DNA from: CALMEC01 sp964628685
GTDB lineage: Bacteria; Actinomycetota; Thermoleophilia; Miltoncostaeales; Miltoncostaeaceae
Length of the DNA: 64,000 bases
Assembly (NCBI GenBank): GCA_964628685.1
Contig: CAZVNM010000001.1
Span: 372,001 to 436,000 of the forward strand
Direction: 5' to 3'
Positions 23,734 to 36,017 of the stretch are shown piece by piece (positions within the stretch are counted from its first letter, which is position 1; every line of letters begins with the position of its first letter). The position numbers were made by a program, and so were the translations under genes. The notes under the pieces were generated by a model. It ran no database searches and was not told the DNA's origin. It saw nothing but the letters and a program-made list of their open reading frames with translations.

Positions 23734-26585
23734 TCCCCGGCCGCCGGTGCGGCGGGCGGTGCCACCGTCGAGGTCCAGTTGAAGCGCGTCACGTCGGTGC
23801 GCGGGGCGAGCGCCCCGGGGCGGGTGCCGCGACGGACGAGGACGATCGGGGCGGGGGCCGCCGCCACGATCTGGGCGCGGGTGTCACCCAGCCCCTCGGT
23901 GCGCCAGTCGTCGCGCAGCCCGACGATGAGGAGCGCGGCACCGGTGGCGGCGTCGATGAGCGCGTCACCGTCCGGCTCGACCACCACGCTCTCGGCGGCG
24001 ACACCCGCGAACCGCTGCACGAGGAGCGACGCATTCGCCAGCAGCCGGCTGGCATCGCGGTCACCGTCGCCCGACGACCCCAGGAGCACCAGCCGGGCGC
24101 CGTGGGCGCGCGCGAGCCACGCACCCAGCTCGAGCGCGGCCCAGTCGTGCTCGAGACCGCCGAACGGCACCACCACCCGCGACCCCGCCTCCACGATGGG
24201 CCCGTGGTCGTCCCGGTCGACCAGCACCGCGACGTCACAGGGCGCCTGCTCGAGCACCTCGCCCACCGCGCCGCGCGGGATGCCCGCACCCAGGAGCGGC
24301 CGGCGTCCCTCCATGAGCACCAGGTGGACGTCCTCCTGCTCGGCCAGGCGGGTGACGTCGCTTCCGACGTCGGTCGAGGTGAACGCCGCCACGCGCGCGA
24401 CGACGCCGTGGGCCGTCAGATCGTCCCGCACCCGGTGGAGCTCGCGGGATGCGTCCTCCAGGCCGGTGAGCTCGGTCCCGATCGCACCGCGCAGCTCGGC
24501 GCCGCGCGGTGGTCGCAGCATGCGGGTGACGACCAGCTCGCGCGGTGGCTCGACCCGGGTGAGCGGGGCGGCGAAGTCCACCAGCCGCTCGGCGTCGCGT
24601 CCGTCCTGCGCCACCACCAGCACCGCACCCTCCACCGGACGGTCGGACGACGGCGCCGATGCGGTGGCCGCGAGCTCCTCCTCCACCGTGGCACCGAAGC
24701 GGTTGTCGCGATCCAGCACCCGCAGCATCGGACCGGTCATGAAGGTGGTGACGAGCGCCATCAGCACCAGGGCCGCGAAGAGGGCCTCGCTGATGATCCC
24801 CTTCTCCAGGGCGAGGTTGAGGACGATGAGCTCGGTGAGGCCCCTGGTGTTCATGAGGGCGCCGATCACGGCCGACTCGCGCCAGCCCATCCCCACGACC
24901 CGCGCGGCAAGGATGGCGCCGCCGAACTTGCACGCCACCGCCACGACCAGGATGACCACGAGGATGACGACGAGCTCCGGACGGTCGAGCAACCCCACAT
25001 CCGTGCGCAGTCCGGTGTAAGCGAAGAAGAGCGGCAGCAGCAGGAGCAGCACGAAGTCCTCGACCCGGTGGGTCACGTCCTCGGTGAGCCCCGCGTGGCG
25101 CGGCATGACCGCACCCATCACGAACGCCCCGAAGATGAGCGCGATGCCGATCTCCTCCGTGACGTAGGCCGAGAGGAGCACCCCCGCGAAGATCGCCGTG
25201 ACCCACGCGACCGGCACCCGCCCCGCCTCGTCGAACGCGACCGCGACGCGGGCGAGGAGCGGCCGCACCACCACGCCCATGACGAGGCAGAAGACGAGCG
25301 CGAGGCCGATGGTCTGCACAACCCCGACGGCGGAGCCCGCCACCGCCACCGCCGTCGCGAGCGCGATCAGGAACCATGCCGTCACGTCGTCGATGGCGGC
25401 GCTCGCCATCACCACCGCGCCGAGGGGCCGTCGCAGCATCCTGCGCTCGACGAGGATGCGCGCCAGGACCGGGAACGCCGTGATGGACATCGACACCCCC
25501 ATGAAGAGGGCGAAACCGGCGAATCCTGTGTCGGGCGCCACCCGCGCATAGATCGGAACCGCCAGCGCCATGCCGGCCATCATCGGGATCGCGATGCCGG
25601 TGTTGGAGATCGCGAGCGTCTGCGACAGGCGGCCGCGCAGCTGCGAGAGGTCGATCTCGAGTCCCACCAGGAACATGTAGAAGATGAGACCCAGGTTGGC
25701 GGCGACACCCAGGTACGGGATGACGTCCGACGGGAAGAGCATCCGCTGCACCTCGGGTGCCAGCGCCCCCAGGACGGTGGGGCCCAGGAGGATGCCCGCC
25801 AGCACCTCGCCCATCACCCGCGGCTGTCCGATGCGGGCCGCCGCGAGACCCACCAGACGGGCGAAGAGCATCACCACCGCCACGGCCAGGAAGAAGGCCG
25901 CCAGCGTGTGGCCGAACTCCCGCTGCCGCTCGGCCGAGACGCGCTCGGGCGCGCCGTCGGTGGGCGTCACCGTCAGGGCGATGGAGCGATCGGCCGCACG
26001 GCCCTCGATCTGCGCCGAGCCCCCCTCCACGCAGCGCAGCACGCCGGTCAGACGCCCGTCGTCGTAGGTGAGCGTGCCGAGGTCCTCCCCCGACGGCCGC
26101 ACCACGTGCACCCGTGCCCCGCCGTCGAGCTCCAGGCGTCCACCCAGGCAGACCGAGGGCGGTGTCAGGCGGTGGAGGCCCGCCACGTCGGGCGGGGCGG
26201 TGCCCTGCACGCTGCCGGGTTCGGGCGGCTCGCGACGAAGCACCGCCTGCAGGGGCTCGCCGCCGACGCTCCCGCGCAGTGCGCCGGACTCGATGGTCGC
26301 CTCGAGCGCACGGGTCGCACCGTCGTCACAGTGCACGTCACCGGTGAGCCGACCGTCCCGCAGGGTGAGCCGTCCGGCCGCATCCCCCTCACGCTCGAGG
26401 TTGACGAACCGGCCCGACTGACGCAGGTCGAAGCGCTCGACCAGGCAGCCGGCCCCCGCGGTCACGTCGTAGCCGCCGGCGACCGACGGCTGCGGATCCA
26501 CGTCGCGGACCGCCGCGAAGACGCCGGTGACGACGGCGACGAGCGCGACGGCGAGGACCGCGTAGTAGACGACGAGTCGGCGCAT
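23730..26585 (-). CDS. CPA2-type cation:proton antiporter with duplicated N-terminal domain and C-terminal USP-like domains
   Basis: The 951-residue protein has an N-terminal membrane anchor (LVVYYAVLAVALVAVVTGVFA). Next is an extracytoplasmic segment that repeats itself (AGCLVERFDLRQSGRFVNLE and PPSVCLGGRLELDGGARVHV, each with a LTxDxxCxxG turn). From about 225 to 615 is a 12-helix Na+/H+ exchanger core (GQPRVMGEVLAGILLGPTVLG, AIDDVTAWFLIALATAVAVA, NTRGLTELIVLNLALEKGII). The last 300 residues look like two universal-stress-protein modules. It exchanges K+ or Na+ for H+. The N-terminal addition is unusual for the family. Confidence 0.85.
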   Translation of the reverse strand: MRRLVVYYAVLAVALVAVVTGVFAAVRDVDPQPSVAGGYDVTAGAGCLVERFDLRQSGRFVNLEREGDAAGRLTLRDGRLTGDVHCDDGATRALEATIESGALRGSVGGEPLQAVLRREPPEPGSVQGTAPPDVAGLHRLTPPSVCLGGRLELDGGARVHVVRPSGEDLGTLTYDDGRLTGVLRCVEGGSAQIEGRAADRSIALTVTPTDGAPERVSAERQREFGHTLAAFFLAVAVVMLFARLVGLAAARIGQPRVMGEVLAGILLGPTVLGALAPEVQRMLFPSDVIPYLGVAANLGLIFYMFLVGLEIDLSQLRGRLSQTLAISNTGIAIPMMAGMALAVPIYARVAPDTGFAGFALFMGVSMSITAFPVLARILVERRMLRRPLGAVVMASAAIDDVTAWFLIALATAVAVAGSAVGVVQTIGLALVFCLVMGVVVRPLLARVAVAFDEAGRVPVAWVTAIFAGVLLSAYVTEEIGIALIFGAFVMGAVMPRHAGLTEDVTHRVEDFVLLLLLPLFFAYTGLRTDVGLLDRPELVVILVVILVVAVACKFGGAILAARVVGMGWRESAVIGALMNTRGLTELIVLNLALEKGIISEALFAALVLMALVTTFMTGPMLRVLDRDNRFGATVEEELAATASAPSSDRPVEGAVLVVAQDGRDAERLVDFAAPLTRVEPPRELVVTRMLRPPRGAELRGAIGTELTGLEDASRELHRVRDDLTAHGVVARVAAFTSTDVGSDVTRLAEQEDVHLVLMEGRRPLLGAGIPRGAVGEVLEQAPCDVAVLVDRDDHGPIVEAGSRVVVPFGGLEHDWAALELGAWLARAHGARLVLLGSSGDGDRDASRLLANASLLVQRFAGVAAESVVVEPDGDALIDAATGAALLIVGLRDDWRTEGLGDTRAQIVAAAPAPIVLVRRGTRPGALAPRTDVTRFNWTSTVAPPAAPAAGD

Positions 26586-26625
26586 GAGGTGGTGCGGCGC
26601 GTGTGGTGACGACGTGCGGCGGCAC

Positions 26626-26631
26626 TATAGT
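26626..26631 (+). promoter_or_regulatory. -10 hexamer of the first Ser/Thr kinase gene (leaderless type)
   Basis: TATAGT ends 7 nt before the ATG at 26639. It decides this start over the in-frame GTG-like start at 26603, which would place the promoter inside the gene. ACTATAGT is self-complementary, so it might also serve the divergent antiporter gene. Confidence 0.5.
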
Positions 26632-26638
26632 CGTCGCC

Positions 26639-27490
26639 ATGACGGGTCACCCGAGCGCGATGCCCGCCCCCGGCGAGCGCTTCGGCGCCTACGCGGTCGA
26701 TGCGGTGATCGGCGAGGGTGGCGCCGCGGTCGTCGCCCGCGCCCACGGCGCCGCCGCGGGCGCCGCGCTGGCGCTCAAGGTCGCGAAGCCCGCGACGGTG
26801 CGCGACCCGGTGGTCGCCAAGCGCTTCACCCGCGAGGCGGCGACGCTCGCACGCGTGGATCACCCCCACGTGATGCGGGTGCTCGACCATGGCGAGGTGG
26901 ACGGCACGCCGTACCTCGTCATGCCGCTCATGGCGGGCACGCTGCACGACCGCCTGCGGGACGGACCGGTGGCGATCGCCGACGTCGTGCGCATCGTGCG
27001 GCAGGTGGCCGCGGGGCTTGACGCCCTGCACGACGCCGGGATCATCCACCGCGACGTCAAACCGGCCAACATCCTGTTCGACGCCGGCGGTGCGGCGGTG
27101 GTCGGCGACCTGGGCGTGGCCCGCGCCGCCGACATGTCGGCGCTCACGCGGGCGGACCACGTGATCGGCACGATGGACTACATGGCGCCCGAGCAGATCC
27201 GCGGTGAGGAACCGCGTGCGGCGAGCGACACGTACGCCCTCGGCTGCGTGGCCCACGAGATGATCGCCGGCAGGCCGCCGTTCGCCGGTCGCGGCCTGTT
27301 CGAGGTGGCCTTCGGCCATCTGGACGACGAACCGCCGGGTGTGACCGCGGACCGGCCGGACGCGCCGGCCGACCTCGACGACGCCGTCCGCCTGGCCCTC
27401 GCCAAGGAGCCGGCGGCGCGCCCGCCCACCACCGGTGTGTTCGCGCGGCTGCTCGCGGTGGCCGCAACCGGTACCGTTGGGCCCGCGTGA
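26639..27490 (+). CDS. Soluble Ser/Thr protein kinase (PknB-like catalytic domain)
   Basis: The 283-residue protein is almost only a kinase domain: a glycine loop (IGEGGAAVVARA), the ATP lysine in LALKVAKP, the catalytic loop HRDVKPANI, and DLG in place of DFG (VVGDLGVARA). The activation segment is IGTMDYMAPEQ and the C lobe has SDTYALGCVAHEMIAGRPPF. No membrane segment or sensor is attached. It overlaps the FHA gene at 27487 (GTGA), which suggests they form a signalling pair. Confidence 0.9.
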   Translation: MTGHPSAMPAPGERFGAYAVDAVIGEGGAAVVARAHGAAAGAALALKVAKPATVRDPVVAKRFTREAATLARVDHPHVMRVLDHGEVDGTPYLVMPLMAGTLHDRLRDGPVAIADVVRIVRQVAAGLDALHDAGIIHRDVKPANILFDAGGAAVVGDLGVARAADMSALTRADHVIGTMDYMAPEQIRGEEPRAASDTYALGCVAHEMIAGRPPFAGRGLFEVAFGHLDDEPPGVTADRPDAPADLDDAVRLALAKEPAARPPTTGVFARLLAVAATGTVGPA

Positions 27491-28020
27491 GCGACCTCCC
27501 ACAGCTCGTCGTCATCGACGGACCCCATGCCGGCACGCGCCGGCCGCTCGACGGTGACGTCGTCATCGGGCGCGAGGGCGTCGACCTCGTGCTGGACGAC
27601 GGTCAGGCGTCGCGACGTCATGCCGTGGTGCGTCGAGGTGGTGACGGGACGGTGACGATCGAGGACCTGGGCTCCACCAACGGCACCCGCGTCGACGGGA
27701 CGCCCATCGTCGGGGCGGTGGTGCTCGCCGCGACCTCCCGGATCATGATCGGCCGCACCACGCTGGGGGTGGAGGGTCTTGCCACCCGACCGGTCCCCGG
27801 GAGTCCACCGGCCACCGAGGTGGCCGCCGCACCGGCCGTCGCAGCACCCGCACCAGCGGCGCCGACACCGCCCCACGAGCATCCCACACCCGCCGTCGCA
27901 CGCCCCGTCCCACGGGGCCACCACGGGATCGCCTCCCGCAGCATCACCGCCACGGTGCTGACCCTCGCCACGATCGCCGCCACCGCGGTGGCGCTCATCA
28001 TCTACTTCGCCGTGCGCTGA
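27487..28020 (+). CDS. FHA-domain protein with C-terminal membrane anchor
   Basis: The 177-residue protein has an FHA domain at residues 5-95 with the phosphothreonine-binding signature VVIGREGVDLVLDDGQASRRH and IEDLGSTNGTRVDG. A Pro/Ala/Thr-rich linker follows, then one C-terminal helix (ITATVLTLATIAATAVALII) that would anchor it with FHA in the cytoplasm. Its GTG overlaps the kinase stop, so it is the likely partner or substrate of that kinase. Confidence 0.88.
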   Translation: MSDLPQLVVIDGPHAGTRRPLDGDVVIGREGVDLVLDDGQASRRHAVVRRGGDGTVTIEDLGSTNGTRVDGTPIVGAVVLAATSRIMIGRTTLGVEGLATRPVPGSPPATEVAAAPAVAAPAPAAPTPPHEHPTPAVARPVPRGHHGIASRSITATVLTLATIAATAVALIIYFAVR

Positions 28021-28042
28021 CCGACTCGGCGGCCCAGTGCGC

Positions 28043-28555
28043 TCAGCGCGTGGCCAGGTAGACCAGCACCACCAGCACCACGAGGGCGAACACGGCGACC
28101 GGCGCCAACCTGGCCCGCAGCCGCACCCGTGCGTCGAGCATCGCGTCCAGCCGGGGCACGCCGGACGGCCCACCGGACACCGGCGCCGTGTAGTCGGGCG
28201 GGCGCTCCGGCACGGCCAGCGCCGGCGGCACCGCACGCACCATCGACGGCGCGGATCCACCCGCGGTGGGGCGTTGGAGCTGCAGCACGGTGGCGCCGAT
28301 CACAAGCTCGTCGGCGGGCGTGACCCGCACGACACCGGTGACCGGGCTGCCGTTGACGAACGTGCCGTTGGACGACCCCAGGTCCTCCACCTGCACCCCG
28401 CCGCCGTCCACCGCCGTCAGCCGGGCGTGGCGTCGCGACACGAGCGGATCGGACACCAGCACGTCGGCGCCCTCCCGGCCGATGACGGTCTCGCGGGCGA
28501 CCTCCACGAGCCGCCCGGCCTCCGCCCCCTCCACGATCTCGAATACGGCCGGCAC
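28043..28555 (-). CDS. FHA-domain protein with C-terminal membrane anchor, second copy
   Basis: The 170-residue protein has the same build as its convergent neighbour: an FHA domain (VIGREGADVLVSDPLVSRRH, VEDLGSSNGTFVNG), a Pro-rich linker and a tail anchor (LAPVAVFALVVLVVLVYLAT). Start GTG 28553-28555, with TATCCT 6 nt upstream. It is divergent from the large receptor kinase at 28630 and ends 22 bp from the other FHA gene. Confidence 0.87.
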   Translation of the reverse strand: MPAVFEIVEGAEAGRLVEVARETVIGREGADVLVSDPLVSRRHARLTAVDGGGVQVEDLGSSNGTFVNGSPVTGVVRVTPADELVIGATVLQLQRPTAGGSAPSMVRAVPPALAVPERPPDYTAPVSGGPSGVPRLDAMLDARVRLRARLAPVAVFALVVLVVLVYLATR

Positions 28556-28616
28556 GAGCGCAGGATAGCGATCGTTCAGGGTCGGCCAAGGGGACCACCC
28601 GAGAAGGCCGGCTCGG

Positions 28617-28622
28617 TAGAGT
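28617..28622 (+). promoter_or_regulatory. -10 hexamer of the receptor kinase gene (leaderless type)
   Basis: TAGAGT ends 7 nt before the GTG at 28630. There is no room for a Shine-Dalgarno site. Confidence 0.45.
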
Positions 28623-28629
28623 CCGCGAC

Positions 28630-30300
28630 GTGCTGACGCCGGGACAGATCTTCGCCGGCTGCAGGATCGACGGGGTCGCCGGACAGGGCGGCATGGGTGT
28701 CGTCTACCGCGCCACCCAGCTCTCGCTCGATCGCACCGTCGCCCTCAAGTTGATCGCCCCGCACTACGCGGACGACGCGATGTTCCGCGAACGGTTCCTA
28801 CGCGAGGCGCGGATCGCCGCGTCCATCGACCACCCGTGCGTGGCGCCCGTGCACGAGGCCGGCGAGTTCGAGGGCTCGCCGTATCTGATCATGCGCTTCA
28901 TCGACGGCGAGGACCTGAGCGAGGTGCTCGCCAGGGAGGGCAGGCTGCTGCCGGCCCGCGCGGCGCGCATCACCGAGCAGGTGGGCGCGGCGCTGGAGGC
29001 CGCACACCACGCGGGCCTGGTGCATCGCGACGTGAAGCCCGCCAACGTCATGCTCACCCGCGCCCGCGACGGGTCAGAGCACGTCTACCTGACCGACTTC
29101 GGGCTCACCCGCCCACCCGAGCGCACGCACCTGACCGGCACCGGCCAGTTCATCGGCACACCCGACTACATGGCGCCCGAGCAGCTGCAGGACGCGCCCA
29201 TCACCTCGCGCGTGGACGTGTACTCGCTGGGATGTGTGCTCTACGAGATGCTGACGGGCCGCATCCCGTTCGCCGGTGACAGCGCCGTGCGGAAGCTGTG
29301 GGCACACGTCAACGACCCGCCGCCGCGGCCGTCCGACGCCGGCGCCCCCGCGGCGTTCGACGTCGTCGTCGCGACGGCCATGGCCAAGGATCCCGCCGAG
29401 CGCTACGACGGCCCCGCCGAGCTGGGTCGCGCGGCCGTTGCCGCCGCGGGGCTCACCGCCACCGACGACGTGCACTTCGAGCACCGCGAGCCGTCCGACG
29501 CACCGGCCACGGCGCCGGCGCCCGCAGCACCGGTTCTGGCGCCCCCGCCCGGCGCCCCCAGGACCGAGGTGGCGGGATCCGCGCCGGCCGCCCCCACGAG
29601 TGTCGACGCCCACCCGGTCGCCGCGCCCGCCGGGATCGGGACGCCGCCCGGAGATGGTCCGCCCGCGCAACGGGGCCGGGGACGCGGCCGGATGGTCGCC
29701 ACGGTCCTCGTGGCGCTCCTCGTCATCGCGGGCGGCGCGACCGCCGCCGTCCTCCTGAGCCGCGGAGATGGACGGACCGCATCGAACGGCACGGACACCG
29801 CGAACACCGCCGTCACGGACACGAGCGTCACGGACACCGGGTCGACCGACACGGTGTCCATCCCCACCCTCGGCACGGACACCTCCTCCACCGCCGTCGG
29901 GGTCGACCCGCGCGACGGCGATGCGATCCTCGCCTCGTTCGCCGATGCGTACAGCCGCGAGGACCCGCAGCTGCTCTCCACCCTTCTCGCCGACGACGTC
30001 GTCCGCGTCGACCACGGCAACAACAGCATCGAGCAGCGGTGGACCGGCCGCGCCGCGGTGGAGCGTGTGTATGCCGACGAGTGGGCGGCGAGCCCCGGAA
30101 CGGTCGACTACGTCGCGACCTTCGATGGCAGCAGCATGAAGGCGGACGGGTCCAGGATCATCGTCCGCGCGACCTACACCGTCGGCGACGCAGCCGGCGG
30201 GCGGCCGACGGGCGACCTCAGCCTCACGCTGTCGACCACGAACGACAACCTGCAGATCACCCGCATCGACAGCTACCCGTACGACGCGGCGGGGGGCTGA
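28630..30300 (+). CDS. Receptor-type Ser/Thr protein kinase with extracellular NTF2/SnoaL-like domain
   Basis: The 556-residue protein has a cytoplasmic kinase domain (residues 8-275: GQGGMGVVYRA, VALKLIAPHY, HRDVKPANVM, LTDFGLTR, GTPDYMAPEQ). A Pro/Ala-rich juxtamembrane region precedes one membrane helix (MVATVLVALLVIAGGATAAVL, about 355-377). A Thr/Asp-rich stalk is followed by an outer domain of about 120 residues (ILASFADAYSREDPQLLSTL, VVRVDHGNNSIEQRWTGRAA) resembling SnoaL/NTF2 folds. The outer domain would sense an unknown ligand. Unlike PknB there are no PASTA repeats. Confidence 0.9.
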   Translation: MLTPGQIFAGCRIDGVAGQGGMGVVYRATQLSLDRTVALKLIAPHYADDAMFRERFLREARIAASIDHPCVAPVHEAGEFEGSPYLIMRFIDGEDLSEVLAREGRLLPARAARITEQVGAALEAAHHAGLVHRDVKPANVMLTRARDGSEHVYLTDFGLTRPPERTHLTGTGQFIGTPDYMAPEQLQDAPITSRVDVYSLGCVLYEMLTGRIPFAGDSAVRKLWAHVNDPPPRPSDAGAPAAFDVVVATAMAKDPAERYDGPAELGRAAVAAAGLTATDDVHFEHREPSDAPATAPAPAAPVLAPPPGAPRTEVAGSAPAAPTSVDAHPVAAPAGIGTPPGDGPPAQRGRGRGRMVATVLVALLVIAGGATAAVLLSRGDGRTASNGTDTANTAVTDTSVTDTGSTDTVSIPTLGTDTSSTAVGVDPRDGDAILASFADAYSREDPQLLSTLLADDVVRVDHGNNSIEQRWTGRAAVERVYADEWAASPGTVDYVATFDGSSMKADGSRIIVRATYTVGDAAGGRPTGDLSLTLSTTNDNLQITRIDSYPYDAAGG

Positions 30301-30315
30301 CCCACCGGGGGGGAC

Positions 30316-30339
30316 GGCCCTCGGCCGCGGCCGAGGGCC
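30316..30339 (+). terminator. 24-bp perfect palindrome after the receptor kinase gene
   Basis: GGCCCTCGGCC-GC-GGCCGAGGGCC can form an 11-bp all-GC-rich stem 15 nt after the kinase stop. There is no T run, as is usual for actinobacterial hairpin terminators. It separates the kinase from the Lhr gene. Confidence 0.5.
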
Positions 30340-30422
30340 GAGGAACGACACGGGCGGGCGGCGCGCGGGTCCGTGGGCACAGCACGGTGTCCCCCCGATG
30401 CGGGGATCGACCGGACCTCGGC

Positions 30423-30428
30423 TACCAT
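30423..30428 (+). promoter_or_regulatory. -10 hexamer of the Lhr helicase gene (leaderless type)
   Basis: TACCAT ends 6 nt before the ATG at 30435. This fixes the start against the 379-codon longer open frame reaching back to 29,298 inside the kinase gene. Confidence 0.4.
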
Positions 30429-30434
30429 CGACCG

Positions 30435-34882
<4,448 letters not shown>

Positions 34883-34883
<1 letters not shown>

Positions 34884-35686
34884 TGGCCGAGGGGCAGGTG
34901 AGCCACCGCACCGTCCTTCGCATGAACGCGACGGTCGTCGGCGCCACCATCACCCGGGTGGACGAGTCGCCCAGGGTCGCGGCGCAGCGGATGGACCGGC
35001 GTCTGCGCGGCGACCGCCTCGTCACGGTGGAGGCCACCGGCAAGCATCTGCTCGTCCGGTTCGCGAGCGGCCGGGTGCTCCACTCGCACCTGGGAATGAA
35101 CGGCGCGTGGCGCGTGTACGCGACCGGCGACGACGTGCCCACGGCGCGCCGCTGGCTGGCCCTGCACACCGATCGTCACGTGGCGGCGCAGTACGGCGGG
35201 CCCCGCCTCCGGTTGCTGGAGCCCGGCGCACCGGTTCCGTCAGTCGGACGCGTCGGCCCCGACCTGCTGGGCCAGGACGGCCGTCCCGCCGCCGACGTGA
35301 CGCTCACGTTGGACGGTGTCGACCCCGAGCGGGCCATCGGCGACGTGCTGCTCGACCAGCGGGTGGTGTCGGGCATGGGCAACGTCTACCGCGCAGAGGC
35401 CCTCTTCCTCTGCGGCGTCGACCCGTGGCGCCGTGCCGGTGACGTGGATGCCGACACGGCGGCCGAGATCGGCCGCACGGCGGCGCGCCTCCTGGCCGAC
35501 GGCGTGCGCCACCCCGGACCGATCACGACGTACCGGCCGCCGCACGGTGGCCCGAGCCGTTCGGAGCGCACCTGGGTGTACGGGCGGCGCGGTCGCCCGT
35601 GTCGACGCTGCGGCACCCCGATCCGCTCGGGCGGGATGGGCGACGCCAACCGCACCCTGTACTGGTGCCCCACCTGCCAGACCTGA
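34883..35686 (+). CDS. Fpg/Nei-family DNA glycosylase with Ala2 in place of catalytic Pro2
   Basis: The 267-residue protein has the N-terminal beta-sandwich (ATGKHLLVRFASGRVLHSHLG with the conserved Lys), a helix-two-turn-helix (LLDQRVVSGMGNVYRAEALF) and a four-Cys zinc finger (CRRCGTPIRSGGMG, WCPTC). Nei-like enzymes excise oxidised bases. It begins Met-Ala-Glu-Gly, whereas family members begin Met-Pro-Glu-Gly with Pro2 as the Schiff-base nucleophile. Glu3 is kept. Activity with an Ala2 amine is possible (NEIL3 uses Val2) but unproven. Confidence 0.88.
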
Positions 35687-35863
35687 CGCCGATGGTGCAT
35701 CGGCCCGGATCGGGCGACCGGGCGACGGGGTCCCAGAGTCTCCGGGGGTCCGCCCCGACCATGAGCTCCCGGGCGTCTCACGATCACGTCGCAGGATGCG
35801 TCCGGAACGTCGGGCGAGGCGCGGCCCTCGGGGTCCGCAACGCGCGTCCGGGAACGCCCGCTC

Positions 35864-35946
35864 GCAAGCCTGATGCCTGACACGTAACTTGCGCGGGTGC
35901 GCCCCGCAGATCTCCGCGCAAGTTACGTGCCTGACACCAGGCTTGC
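35864..35946. repeat. Inverted repeat with 33-bp arms (REP-like)
   Basis: Arms 35,864-35,896 and 35,914-35,946 pair at 29 of 33 positions around a 17-base loop. Within it, TGCCTGACAC...CTTGCGCGG also occurs twice in direct order (35,874-35,896 and 35,928-35,950), differing only at four central bases. The TGCCTGACAC core recalls the short interspersed palindromes common in high-GC genomes. Confidence 0.75.
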
Positions 35947-36004
35947 GCGGAGCGGCAGTGACGGACCCCGGAGAGGCCGGCGACCCGGATCCACACGCTC
36001 CGGG

Positions 36005-36010
36005 TAGCCT
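36005..36010 (+). promoter_or_regulatory. -10 hexamer of glyS (leaderless type)
   Basis: TAGCCT ends 7 nt before the ATG at 36018 and excludes the longer frame that would begin at 35889 inside the palindrome. Confidence 0.45.
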
Positions 36011-36017
36011 TGCGGGC

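Larger units (their letters stand above)
35687..36017. other. 331-bp intergenic region with a 33-bp palindromic repeat, no gene seen
   Basis: No coding frame with family features is visible. The second half carries the inverted repeat at 35,864-35,946, and TAGCCT just upstream of glyS marks its promoter. Confidence 0.6.

Noticed and set aside
24102..26609. 835-residue plus-strand ORF opposite the antiporter
   Set aside because: Made almost wholly of charged His/Arg/Asp/Glu residues that mirror hydrophobic membrane codons; no start context.
29298..30434. Upstream extension of the Lhr gene
   Set aside because: The open frame runs through the kinase gene in another frame with Arg-rich sequence; the -10 hexamer and the start of Lhr similarity both point to ATG 30435.
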